The notes under the pieces: model-generated
Database searches by the model: none
What the model was told of the DNA's origin: nothing
Seen by the model: only the letters and a program-made list of their open reading frames with translations
Position numbers and translations under genes: made by a program
Assembly (NCBI RefSeq): GCF_013362815.1
Contig: NZ_JABFVK010000104.1
Coordinates: 1-64,000 of the forward strand
Source: Hamadaea sp.
GTDB taxonomy: Bacteria; Actinomycetota; Actinomycetes; Mycobacteriales; Micromonosporaceae
Length of the DNA stretch: 64,000 bases
Reading direction: 5' to 3'
In this document: positions 8,988 through 18,525 of the stretch, in pieces
Layout: each line of letters starts with the position of its first letter
Position numbering within the stretch: position 1 is the first letter of the stretch

Positions 8988-10250
8988 ATGGTTTCGCGAC
9001 GTAAGGCCCTGACCCTCGCTGGAGTCGGCGTGGCGGGCGCGGCCGGGGTGGCTGCGACGGCGGCCGTGCTCAGCGGCGGCGGCGAATCGGCGACCGCGGC
9101 CGACACCGCGGCGGACGGGATCGCGTTCTATGGCGAGCACCAGGCCGGGATCGTCACCCCCGCCCAGGACCGTCTGCATTTCGTGGCGTTCGACGTGATC
9201 ACCAAGGACCGCGCCGACCTCATCGAACTGCTGCAGAAGTGGACCGCGGCCGCAGCCCGCATGACCGCCGGACACGACGCGGGCGTCATCGGCGCCGTCA
9301 GCGGCATCGCCGAGGCGCCACCGGACGACACCGGCGAGGCGCTCGGCCTGCCGCCCAGCGGGCTCACCCTCACCATCGGCTTCGGCCCGAGCCTTTTCCG
9401 GACGGCCGACGGGGTCGACCGCTTCGGCCTCGCGGCCCGCCGCCCGGCGGCACTCGACGACCTGCCCGCCTTCCGGGGCGACGCGCTCAAGCCGGAGCTC
9501 TCCGGCGGCGACCTGTGCATTCAGGCCTGCGCCAACGATCCCCAGGTCGCCGTGCACGCCATCCGCAACCTGGCCCGGATCGGCTTCGGCAAGGTCACCG
9601 TGCGCTACTCGCAACTCGGCTTCGGGCGTACCTCGTCGACGTCGCGTACGCAGGCCACCGCACGCAACCTGATGGGCTTCAAGGACGGCACGAACAACCT
9701 CAAGGCCGAAGACGGCGAGCTGCTCACCGAGCACCTGTGGGCGACCGGCCCGGACGGTGCGGAGTGGATGGCCGGCGGCAGTTACCTGGTGACCCGCAAG
9801 ATCCGGATGGTCATCGAGACCTGGGACCGCACCTCGCTCGGCGAGCAGGAGGCGATCATCGGCCGGAACAAGGGCGAAGGCGCTCCGCTCGGCCACGCCA
9901 AGGAGTTCGACAAGATCGACTTCTCCCGTCCGGGCGCGGACGGCCGACCGGCGATTCCGATGGACTCGCACGTCCGGCTCGCGCACCCCGAACAGAACGG
10001 CGGCGTACGCCTGCTCCGGCGCGGCTATAACTTCGTGGACGGTTCGGACGGACTGGGACGGCTGGACGCCGGGCTGTTCTTCATGGCGTACCAACGGGAC
10101 CCGCGTAAGCAGTTCGTCCCGGTGCAGCGGTCGCTGGCCAAGTCGGACACGCTCAACGAGTACATCCGGCACGAGTCAAGCGCCGTGTGGGCGTGCCCGC
10201 CCGGCGTCTCCGGACCGCAGGACTTCTGGGGCCGGGCCCTGTTCACCTGA
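8988..10250 (+). CDS. efeB: Deferrochelatase/Dyp-type peroxidase EfeB
   Basis: Tat-exported haem peroxidase of 420 residues. The N-terminus VSRRKALTLAGVGVAGAAG is a twin-arginine signal. GFKDGTNN is the GxxDG motif with the distal Asp of Dyp peroxidases, and MDSHVRLAHP carries the expected proximal histidine region. EfeB oxidises ferrous iron or removes iron from haem in the efeUOB system. GTG 8973, overlapping the efeO stop as GTGA, is an in-frame alternative start adding five residues; ATG 8988 places the Tat motif next to the start. Confidence 0.92.
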   Translation: MVSRRKALTLAGVGVAGAAGVAATAAVLSGGGESATAADTAADGIAFYGEHQAGIVTPAQDRLHFVAFDVITKDRADLIELLQKWTAAAARMTAGHDAGVIGAVSGIAEAPPDDTGEALGLPPSGLTLTIGFGPSLFRTADGVDRFGLAARRPAALDDLPAFRGDALKPELSGGDLCIQACANDPQVAVHAIRNLARIGFGKVTVRYSQLGFGRTSSTSRTQATARNLMGFKDGTNNLKAEDGELLTEHLWATGPDGAEWMAGGSYLVTRKIRMVIETWDRTSLGEQEAIIGRNKGEGAPLGHAKEFDKIDFSRPGADGRPAIPMDSHVRLAHPEQNGGVRLLRRGYNFVDGSDGLGRLDAGLFFMAYQRDPRKQFVPVQRSLAKSDTLNEYIRHESSAVWACPPGVSGPQDFWGRALFT

Positions 10251-10260
10251 CGTTCTTTGG

Positions 10261-10325
10261 GCTGCAGATCACGGAAATGCAGGCTAAACCGGTCCATGAT
10301 CACATGCGTAACCGTGATCTGCAGC
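10261..10325. terminator. Long-loop inverted repeat between convergent genes
   Basis: Perfect 14-bp arms at 10261-10274 and 10312-10325 (GCTGCAGATCACGG and its complement) with a 37-base loop that contains CCATGATCAC. It lies between efeB and the convergent RDD gene and could stop transcription from both sides; there is no T-tract. Confidence 0.45.
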
Positions 10326-10359
10326 CGAAGAAGCAGCCGAAGGCCGGGCCAGAAGCGGG

Positions 10360-11298
10360 CTAGCGGGGAGCGGGCGGCCGCACCGCAGGCGCACCCGTCG
10401 GGTACGCCGTAGGCCACGGAGCCGCTGCCGTCCACGGTTGCTGCACAACTGGCGTGAGCTGGGGGAACAGTTCGGGCCAAAGGGTCGCGTGCGCGGCCCG
10501 GGCGGCCGACAGCCGCGCAGCGGTCCGGCGATGCCGCTCGCCCAGCACGGCAGCCAGGTACGCCCAACCCGGAGTGTTCGGCGGAGGCGGCGGGTTCGTC
10601 TTGGCGAGCACTTCGCCCGCCAGGCGCATGCCGAGCCTGGTACGGAACGGTTCCCGCAGTTCCCGGCTCCGCGCCAGGAAATGACGTACGGACAGGGCCA
10701 GCTCGTCGTCCAGGCCGGTCAGGTCCAGCGTCGACGCCCAGGCCATCAGCGGTGGCGGGGTGACGGGAATCCAGCCCCAGGTCGCCGGGGAACGGTCGTG
10801 GATGACGAGCGTTCCGGCGGCCAAGTCGCCGAGCCGCTTGCTCTGCGGGTTCGTAGCCATCGTGATGAGGCTCGCGCCCCAGGTGACCAGCGGCATCAGC
10901 AGGCCGGGCCATTCGACCGCCGCGCCGATCAGCGCCCGTACGACCGCGTGCCGGAACCGGATCGGGCCGCCGTCGTCGCGGACGACGCGAAGTCCCATGA
11001 CGAGCTTGCCAGGTGTGCGACCCTGCGTCAGCGTCTCCCAGACCGCTTGATGGCCGACGAAGACGGTCACGATGATGAGCACCCATGCGGTGCCGCCCAG
11101 CGCGCCGTCGCCCAGGCCCGAGAAGGACAGCCCGATCAGTGCGACGAAGCCCAGCACGACGAAGGTCGCGAACTGCGACACCATGTCGATGAGCAGGGCC
11201 AGCACGCGCGATCCGGCGCGCGCCACCCGGATGTCCAGGTGCACCGCCTCGCCGCTGACCAAGCCGTCCGTGAGCGGCTCGGCGATCGCCGTGGTCAT
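10360..11298 (-). CDS. RDD family membrane protein
   Basis: Protein of 312 residues with an RDD domain: SRVLALLIDM (Arg and Asp of the name) in the first helix near residue 32 and about four hydrophobic stretches to residue 150. The C-terminal half is soluble and Pro/Ala-rich. Function unknown; RDD proteins may transport small molecules or ions. The start is ATG 11298, with GGGAGAAG just upstream, rather than 11310. It is divergent from the SpoIIM-like gene. RDD, SpoIIM-like, DUF58 and MoxR genes also cluster in mycobacteria, as I recall around moxR2. Confidence 0.82.
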   Translation of the reverse strand: MTTAIAEPLTDGLVSGEAVHLDIRVARAGSRVLALLIDMVSQFATFVVLGFVALIGLSFSGLGDGALGGTAWVLIIVTVFVGHQAVWETLTQGRTPGKLVMGLRVVRDDGGPIRFRHAVVRALIGAAVEWPGLLMPLVTWGASLITMATNPQSKRLGDLAAGTLVIHDRSPATWGWIPVTPPPLMAWASTLDLTGLDDELALSVRHFLARSRELREPFRTRLGMRLAGEVLAKTNPPPPPNTPGWAYLAAVLGERHRRTAARLSAARAAHATLWPELFPQLTPVVQQPWTAAAPWPTAYPTGAPAVRPPAPR

Positions 11299-11393
11299 GC
11301 TTCTCCCCATCTGGTACGCCCAGCGCAGAACACGTGTCCCGCCAAGTGAGCAGCCGCAGTCTACGCTGTGGACTCCAACGGTGGGAGGAACTA

Positions 11394-12359
11394 GTGGATC
11401 TTGACGCGTTCGTCGCCGAGCACACCGCCGAATGGCGGCGGCTCGAGGTGCTCAGCCGGCGGCGACGGTTGTCCGCCCGCGAAGCCGACGAACTCGTGGT
11501 GCTCTACCAGCGCGCGGCCACCCACCTCTCGGTCGTCCGCAGCCGGTTGCCCGATCCCTCGCTGGTGGCCCGGTTGTCCCGGCTGGTGCTCGCCGCCCGG
11601 GCGGCGGTGACCGGTGGCTCGGCGTTCTCCTGGCGATCGGTCGGCCGTTTCTTCACCCATGGATTTCCCCTGGTCGTCTACCGGGCCCGGCGCTGGTGGA
11701 TCAGCGTCGCGCTGATCTTCGTCGCGACGGCGTTCTTCTTCGGCGTATGGTTCGGCACTCATCCCGAGTCGCTCGCGATGCTCATGTCGGACGACACCGC
11801 CCAAGCCGTCGTGGACGACGAGTTCGAGCGCTACTACAGCACGTACGCCGCCCCCAACTTCGCGGCGCAGGTCTGGACCAACAACGCCTGGGTCGGGGCG
11901 CAGTCGTTCGCCGGAGGCATCCTCTTGCTGCCGGCGGCGTACGTGCTCTTCGAGAACGCGCTCAACCTCGGGTTGATGGGCGGCCTCATGGTCAGCCGGG
12001 GCCGGGCCGACCTCTTCTTCGGGCTCATCGCCCCGCACGGCCTGCTGGAGATGACCGCCATCTTCGTGGCGGCCGGGCTCGGCCTGCGCATCGGCTGGTC
12101 CGCCATCGCGCCCGGCCCGCACCTCAGCCGGGCGGCCGCGATCGCCCGCGCCGCCCGCACCGGCATGGTCGGCGTACTCGGACTGGTGGCGGTCTTCGCG
12201 GTTGCGGCGTCGCTGGAAGCGTTCGTCACCCCGTCACCGCTGCCCATGCCGGTCAAGGATGCGATCGGGGTGTTGGTGCTGATCGGCTTCTTCGCGTACG
12301 TCACGATCCGGGGGCGTGCCGCCGAAGCGGAGTCCTTCGACGCCGACGTCCCCGACTGA
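11394..12359 (+). CDS. Stage II sporulation protein M-like (DUF95) membrane protein
   Basis: Protein of 321 residues. After a soluble N-terminal helix-rich part (about 1-90) come a membrane helix WWISVALIFVATAFFFGVWF and further hydrophobic segments in a DUF95/SpoIIM arrangement, including HGLLEMTAIFVAAGLGL. In Firmicutes, SpoIIM belongs to an engulfment complex with peptidoglycan hydrolases; in actinobacteria the role is unknown. The start is GTG 11394, because GGGAGG lies 5-6 bases upstream. It faces the MoxR/DUF58 operon tail to tail. Confidence 0.8.
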   Translation: MDLDAFVAEHTAEWRRLEVLSRRRRLSAREADELVVLYQRAATHLSVVRSRLPDPSLVARLSRLVLAARAAVTGGSAFSWRSVGRFFTHGFPLVVYRARRWWISVALIFVATAFFFGVWFGTHPESLAMLMSDDTAQAVVDDEFERYYSTYAAPNFAAQVWTNNAWVGAQSFAGGILLLPAAYVLFENALNLGLMGGLMVSRGRADLFFGLIAPHGLLEMTAIFVAAGLGLRIGWSAIAPGPHLSRAAAIARAARTGMVGVLGLVAVFAVAASLEAFVTPSPLPMPVKDAIGVLVLIGFFAYVTIRGRAAEAESFDADVPD

Positions 12360-12362
12360 CCC

Positions 12363-12426
12363 CGTTGATCATGAACCCAGGGTCCGCTTCGACGGCGTGT
12401 CGACGCCCCTGGGTTCATGATCAACG
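12363..12426. repeat. Palindromic element, family A copy 1 (bidirectional terminator position)
   Basis: Perfect 20-bp inverted repeat: arms 12363-12382 and 12407-12426, core TTGATCATGAACCC, 24-base loop containing GGCGTGTCG. It fills the gap between the convergent SpoIIM-like and DUF58 genes. A second copy with the same core arms and loop motif is at 54833-54894, and a decayed, reversed copy lies near 62545-62580. Confidence 0.8.
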
Positions 12427-12428
12427 CA

Positions 12429-13738
12429 TCAGAGGCGGCCGGTTGCTTTGAGCTCCAGGTAGACGTCGGTGACGCGGGAGGGGAACACATCCGCCGGCGC
12501 GTCGAGGACCCGTACGCCGTGCCGGGTGAGCGAGCGGACGACGCGGTCGCGGTCCTCTTTCGCCCGGAGCCCGGCGACCCGGCGGTAGACGGAGGTGGCG
12601 TCGGCCGGCGCCGTCGCGACGAGTTCGCCGATGACCGGATCGTGCAGCGCCGCGACCAGGACGGTATGCCGGGCCGCCAACCGGGGCAGCACCGGCAGCA
12701 GGCCTTCGCCGAGCGCACCGGGTTCCAGCGCGGTGAACAACACGATGAGACTGCGTTTGCGCTCGGTACGCAGAACCTCGCTGATCACGAGTTCGAAGTC
12801 GGTCTCGGCGGTCGCCGGATGCAGGGGAGCGAGTGCGTCGACGAGCCGGGGCAGCAGCGTACGCCCGGTCGACCGGGTCACCTGGGCGCGTACCCGTTCG
12901 TCGGCGGCGATGAGATCCACCTGGTCGCCGGCATGCTGGGCGACCGCGGCGAGCAGCAGCGCCGCCTCGATGGCGTGTTCGATGCGGGGTTCGTCGCCGA
13001 TGCGCACCGCGCTGGTGCGGCCCGTGTCGAGGACGCAGACGACCCGGCGGGAGCGCTCCGGCCGCCAAGTACGCACGACGACGTCATTGCGGCGGGCGGT
13101 GGCGCGCCAGTCGATCGATCGGACGTCGTCGCCGACGACGTATTCGCGCAACGCGTCGAACTCCGTGCCTTGGCCGCGCCCGCGAATCGCGGTCGCCCCG
13201 TCGAGCGTACGCAGCTTGGAAAGCTTCTCCGGCAAGTGTTTGCGCGATTCGAACCGCGGCAGTACGCGTACCGTCCAAGGTGGAGTCATCGCGTCGGCCT
13301 GCGCGTGGCGTACCTGTCGGAAGGCGAAACCCATCGGACCGTAAGACCGGAGTGTGACGCGGACCGCTGGGCGGTCACCGCGGCGAGTGGGCGCGATCGC
13401 GGTCGTGACCACCGCGGTGGCCTGCTCCGGCAGCTCGACGCGGTGCGAGTAGGGCGTGGCGCCCGTCGACGGCGCCCACGCGTCGCGGACGTCGAGCCGG
13501 TACGCGTCGCCGGTGGGATTGTGCAGCGTGAGCTGGACCTCGCCGGTCTCGCCCAGCCGCAGTACCTTGGTGCCGGACCGGCCGAGCCGGACCGCGCTCG
13601 GATCGGGCGTGAGCAGCACATCCAGCACACAGACGGCGGCGACCACTCCGGCGATGCCGAGCAGGGCCAGCCAGGGCCAGGGCCAGATCCACACAGTGGA
13701 CAGACCCAGCCCGAACAACAGCGCCGGCCGCCAGGTGA

Positions 13739-13742
<4 letters not shown>
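12429..13742 (-). CDS. DUF58 domain-containing protein
   Basis: Protein of 437 residues. An N-terminal hairpin of two membrane helices (about 5-45, LGLSTVWIWPWPWLALLGIAG region) precedes the DUF58 domain, whose signature REYVVGDDVRSIDWRATAR lies near residue 210. A von Willebrand A-like region follows, with VVCVLDTGR as a possible degenerate metal-site strand. It is translationally coupled to the MoxR ATPase gene by an ATGA overlap. Such MoxR-DUF58 pairs are thought to act as chaperones for envelope complexes; the client here is unknown. Confidence 0.85.
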
Positions 13743-14729
<987 letters not shown>

Positions 14730-14737
<8 letters not shown>

Positions 14738-16118
14738 GGTTCTCTCCTCGGGGTGGTGCGGTCACCAAGGCCAGCAGGGCGTCGAGCCGGGCGGCCAACG
14801 CCACCAGGTCGGCGTCCTTCTTGGGCAAGTCGTCGGCCAGAACGGCCAGGTAGTCGGCCGGATCGCCGCCGTGCTGAGCGGCGATCGCGGCGGCGAGCTC
14901 GTCCGCCTCGGCGGTCGGCGGCAATCCGACGGCGACCGCGATCTGCGGGCCGACCGTACGCCGGAGGGTCTGCGCGCCACTCAGCATGGCCCCGGCCCGC
15001 TGGTAGAGGCGGGCGCGCCCGAGCACCGTCTCGGCTCCGCGTACGCGGAACGGCAGTGGCTCGGGGACGGGCGGGCCGAGTCGCCGGGCGGCAGCGACCG
15101 CGAGCAGCACTACGAGAACGGCCAGGCCGGCCAGGGTCGCCCAGAACCAGGGCGGAAGCGCGTCGAACAGGCTCGGCGGATCAGGCTGGGCCGCGCCGCC
15201 CTGGGGCTGGCCGGACGGCTCGCCGGAACCCTGCTGGGTCTGCCCCGAACCTTCACCGCTGCCCTCACCCGTGCCCGAGCCGCTACCCGAGCCGGTGCCA
15301 TCGCCATAGCCGGAGCCTCCGGGGGCCAGTGAAGGCGGTACGCCGTCCGTGCCGGGCGACGCGTTCGGGTCGACCTTCGGGCCGGGTTCGGTCTCGTGCA
15401 CGTCCAGCCAGACGAGTTTCGGCTGCTGAGCGAGGAGACCGAGGGCGAAGCCGAAGTTGTCGTACTCGTCGATCCGGTCGTTGCGGAACGGATCGGCCGA
15501 GCCGACGGTGAGGAACTCGGTGCTGTTCCAGCGGACTTCGACTACGCCCTGCTCATAACAGAAGCGTCCGGCGTCCACGGGGGCGTACGCCGAATGCAGC
15601 GCCGCCGCCAAGCCGCTGTTCGCCAGTCCGGTGATCGCGCAACCGCCGCCGGCCGCCACGACAGCGGTGGCCCAGCGACGGCCGACCTGTTCGACGGGGG
15701 CACCGGCCCGGGTGAGCACGCCGGTGTCCGGCTCGATCAGGACCACCCGGGTCGACGACGGCATCGAACGCAGCATTCGCAGGTAGTCGCGGTGCATCAG
15801 CTCGGGCAGCGGAATCAGCAAGGTCGCGTTCCCCTGGTACGCCGACAGCAGCGCGTCGGAGGTGCGCGTCTGCCGCTCTATGCGTACGCCCTTGGCGGTG
15901 AGCCGGTCGGCGAGGGTGGCCGAGCCGAGCGCGGCCGAGCTGACCGGGGAGAGGAAGGCGGGATCGTCGGTGTCCGGCTCGTTCAGCAGGTGGAAGACCA
16001 ACGTGGCCACGACGAGCGCCAGCACGACGCCGAACGGAATCGCGATCCGGTGCCACCGGCGCTTCTTCTTCACCGGCGAAGTGACCGCCGGTGCGGGCTC
16101 GGTGAGAACGGCCGTCAT
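14730..16118 (-). CDS. DUF4350 domain-containing membrane protein
   Basis: Protein of 462 residues with one membrane helix near residues 25-45 (IAIPFGVVLALVVATLVFHLL) and a second near 385-405 (WFWATLAGLAVLVVLLAVAAA). The outer domain between them (about 45-330) fits DUF4350, a GATase-like fold. It is followed by a low-complexity Gly/Ser/Gln segment (about 310-375) just before the second helix. The start is ATG 16118, overlapping the DUF4129 stop by ATGA. The cytoplasmic tail is acidic. Part of the five-gene MoxR operon; function unknown. Confidence 0.8.
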
Positions 16119-16783
16119 CGGGGTGCCACCAAGCTCGGCGGGGCGGTCGGCGTCACCTGGGTCGGCGGGGCGGTCAAAGCCTGGTGGACGTCGTCGGCGA
16201 GCGTACGCATCTGGTCGTCGTGCGCTGCGGTGGCCGGGCGTTCGGCGTACCAGACCTCGCTGAACAGGGAAGTCGCCGTCCGCAGCGAACCGTCGACCCG
16301 GGGCCGGGCCGATCCGGCCGCCCGGGCCAGTTCGGTCACCGTCCACCCGGGACGGTTGTCGATCACGCCGTGCTGGACGAGGTCACGAACGGCCGACCGG
16401 TACCGCTCGCGCAGGGCCTCGGCGTACCGGCCTTCGGCGGCGAGCCGGTCGGCCAGCGTCTGATAGACGGCGGGCGGCACTTCAGGCAGCTCCTCCTCGG
16501 ACGCGATCAGCTCCTCGATCTGCTGCTCGACCGTCTCCGTGACGGTCTTGCGCTTGCGCCGCCAGGGCCAGCGCAGCTTCGGCCGCCGCCAGCCAAGACG
16601 CCACTTGGGCCGGCGCAACCGCCACCGCCGCCGTTCGCCTCGGCGACGCCGGGGCAGCCAGGCCGGATAGAAGTACCAGAGCAACGCGACCACGGTGGCC
16701 AACGCGAACAGGATCAACAGGATCAGCGGCAACGACAGGATGTCGCCCAGCGCGGCGACGAACTCCGTCCAGCTCCGGCTCAT
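16115..16783 (-). CDS. DUF4129 domain-containing membrane protein
   Basis: Protein of 222 residues. A single hydrophobic helix (about 15-40) is followed directly by a very basic, tryptophan-punctuated stretch (about residues 46-80: RRRRGERRRWRLRR, then WRLGWRRPKLRWPWRRKRK). The DUF4129-like region (about 85-215) follows, with a typical YxxAVRDLVQHGV segment and a predicted wing ending in YAERPATAAHDD. The start is ATG 16783 by ATGA overlap with the upstream gene. The basic segment is striking and is noted as a finding. Confidence 0.78.
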   Translation of the reverse strand: MSRSWTEFVAALGDILSLPLILLILFALATVVALLWYFYPAWLPRRRRGERRRWRLRRPKWRLGWRRPKLRWPWRRKRKTVTETVEQQIEELIASEEELPEVPPAVYQTLADRLAAEGRYAEALRERYRSAVRDLVQHGVIDNRPGWTVTELARAAGSARPRVDGSLRTATSLFSEVWYAERPATAAHDDQMRTLADDVHQALTAPPTQVTPTAPPSLVAPR

Positions 16784-17595
16784 CGCGTCACCACCAGATG
16801 CTGCGGCGTCAGCGGCCCCGGCACGCGGGCCAGCGCAATGTCGAGCCCCTCGGTGCGAATCCGCGTCTCCAGCTGCAACACCGCGTCCAGACTCGCGAGG
16901 TTCGCGTACGCGACGGTGTTGACCAGGGCGAAACAGGCTGCAGCCGCCCACGGTCCGCCGATGCCGACCAGGTCGAGCGCGCTCACGGCGCCGAACCCGA
17001 ACCCCAGCCGCAATAACAGCCAGGCGGCGTACCCCAGAAGGCGGATCACGGCCGCGCGGCCGCCCACTCTCAGCACCAGCTTGACGCCGCGACCCAAGGC
17101 CCGCAGTGGTCCGACTCCGTCGATCACCAACGTCGCCACGGCCAATCCCATCAACGGGTACGCCGGAAGCCAACCCAGGGGCAGCAGAGTGAGGACGAAG
17201 GTCACGACGAAGGTCAGGAGCACGAGGAGCGCCGCCGAGCCGACGCCCCGCCGCCGAAGCAGGTCACGCGCCCGCAGCGGTACGCCGACCGCCGTCGCCG
17301 CGACCGCCCGGGCGGCCGGTACGCCCAGCAGGGCGATGATGGCCGACTCCACCCCGGTGCCGAGAGCCACCCCGAGCCAGGCCGGCCCGACGATGTCGCC
17401 GATCCAGGGGAAGATCGAACCGCCGAAGAACGTCTCGCGTACCCACACCATCACCAGCTGCTCCACGACGGCCAGCCCGAAGGCGAGCGGCAGCAGCACC
17501 CGGCCGGCGCCACGGGTCACCTCCATGGCGGCGTCCAGGAGTTCACCCGTCGTCAACGGGCGAAGCGGGAGGGAGGGGGAGCGCACGGCGGACAT
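16780..17595 (-). CDS. Multi-pass membrane protein, head of the MoxR operon
   Basis: Protein of 271 residues, mostly hydrophobic, with about six membrane segments (for example LLVLLTFVVTFVLTLLPLGWL) and a hydrophilic N-terminus LRPLTTGELLDAAMEVTRG. That N-terminal pattern recalls the membrane domain family linked to glycerophosphoryl-diester phosphodiesterases, but no catalytic domain is present. It starts at ATG 17595 and is divergent from mtrA across a 144-base gap holding ATCGTG half-sites. Function unknown; it begins the five-gene overlapping operon that runs to 12429. Confidence 0.72.
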   Translation of the reverse strand: MSAVRSPSLPLRPLTTGELLDAAMEVTRGAGRVLLPLAFGLAVVEQLVMVWVRETFFGGSIFPWIGDIVGPAWLGVALGTGVESAIIALLGVPAARAVAATAVGVPLRARDLLRRRGVGSAALLVLLTFVVTFVLTLLPLGWLPAYPLMGLAVATLVIDGVGPLRALGRGVKLVLRVGGRAAVIRLLGYAAWLLLRLGFGFGAVSALDLVGIGGPWAAAACFALVNTVAYANLASLDAVLQLETRIRTEGLDIALARVPGPLTPQHLVVTR

Positions 17596-17619
17596 CGTGG
17601 CACGATGGCGCCAATCGTG
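17594..17619. promoter_or_regulatory. Three inverted ATCGTG half-sites between mtrA and the membrane operon
   Basis: ATCGTG (17594-17599), CACGAT (17601-17606) and ATCGTG (17614-17619) alternate in orientation; the second pair flanks GGCGCC. The block overlaps the start codon of the minus-strand membrane gene and lies 120 bases upstream of mtrA. It is a plausible operator for a dimeric repressor; the factor is unknown. Confidence 0.35.
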
Positions 17620-17739
17620 GGGACCGGCACAGGTCTTCTGGGCGAAATGCCGGAAAATCCGGGGTATTCCGTTCGGCCGACACGGAAGATCCGCTCGGCG
17701 GCTGCGGGATTTCCGGCGCGTGGTGCAATATTGGACGCC

Positions 17740-18429
17740 ATGAGACCCCGGGTCCTGGTAGTCGACGACGATCCCGCACTGGCCGAGATGCTCGGCATCG
17801 TGTTGCGCAGTGAGGGATTCCTGCCCGCCTTCGTAGCCGACGGCGAGCGGGCGCTCGCTGCGTTCCGCGAGGCCCGGCCCGACATCGTGCTGCTGGACCT
17901 GATGCTGCCCGGGATGAGCGGCATCGACGTCTGCCGGGCGATCCGGGCCGAGTCGGGGATCCCGATCGTGATGCTGACCGCCAAGAGCGACACCGTCGAC
18001 GTGGTCCTCGGCCTGGAGTCCGGCGCCGACGACTACGTCGTCAAGCCGTTCAAGCCGAAGGAGCTGGTCGCCCGCGTCCGGGCGCGGCTGCGCCGCGGTG
18101 AGGACTCCGCCCCCGAGCTGCTCACCATCGGCCCGCCCGGCAACCAGATCACCATCGACGTCCCGGCGCACACGGTCACCCGGGACGGCGAAGAGGTCAA
18201 GCTGACCCCGCTGGAGTTCGACCTCCTGGTGGCGCTGGCCCGCAAGCCCCGGCAGGTCTTCACCCGCGAGGTGCTGCTGGAGCAGGTCTGGGGCTATCGG
18301 CACGCCGCCGACACCCGCCTGGTCAACGTGCACGTGCAGCGGTTGCGTGCCAAGATCGAGCCGGACCCGGAGCGGCCGGAGATCATCCTCACCGTCCGGG
18401 GTGTGGGATACAAGGCCGGAACTAGCTGA
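17740..18429 (+). CDS. mtrA: Response regulator MtrA
   Basis: OmpR/PhoB-type regulator of 229 residues. The receiver domain (about 1-115) has acidic residues DDD at 9-11, the phosphoacceptor Asp53 (IVLLDLMLPG) and the Lys of VKPFKP. A winged-helix DNA-binding domain follows (about 130-225, LTPLEFDLLVALARKPRQVF and VHVQRLRAKIE). MtrA is essential in mycobacteria and controls division, wall and replication genes. The start is ATG 17740 (MRPRVLVVDDD). Followed by mtrB and lpqB, the conserved signalling trio. Confidence 0.95.
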   Translation: MRPRVLVVDDDPALAEMLGIVLRSEGFLPAFVADGERALAAFREARPDIVLLDLMLPGMSGIDVCRAIRAESGIPIVMLTAKSDTVDVVLGLESGADDYVVKPFKPKELVARVRARLRRGEDSAPELLTIGPPGNQITIDVPAHTVTRDGEEVKLTPLEFDLLVALARKPRQVFTREVLLEQVWGYRHAADTRLVNVHVQRLRAKIEPDPERPEIILTVRGVGYKAGTS

Positions 18430-18510
18430 TCGTCCCTTTCGCGGTCTTCCCCTCGCGCGCTACGCGAAGATTCACCCAAATGTCCAGGTGGCTCGGCGCG
18501 TAAACGGAAC

Positions 18511-18516
18511 TAGGCT
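18511..18516 (+). promoter_or_regulatory. Leaderless -10 element of mtrB
   Basis: TAGGCT lies 9 bases before ATG 18526 and no Shine-Dalgarno is present, so mtrB can be transcribed separately from mtrA as a leaderless or nearly leaderless mRNA. Confidence 0.55.
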
Positions 18517-18525
18517 GGGTGCCCC

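Noticed and set aside
12363-12426. Insertion sequence ends or attachment site
   Set aside because: No transposase or integrase between copies and no flanking target duplication seen; treated as a REP-like palindrome.
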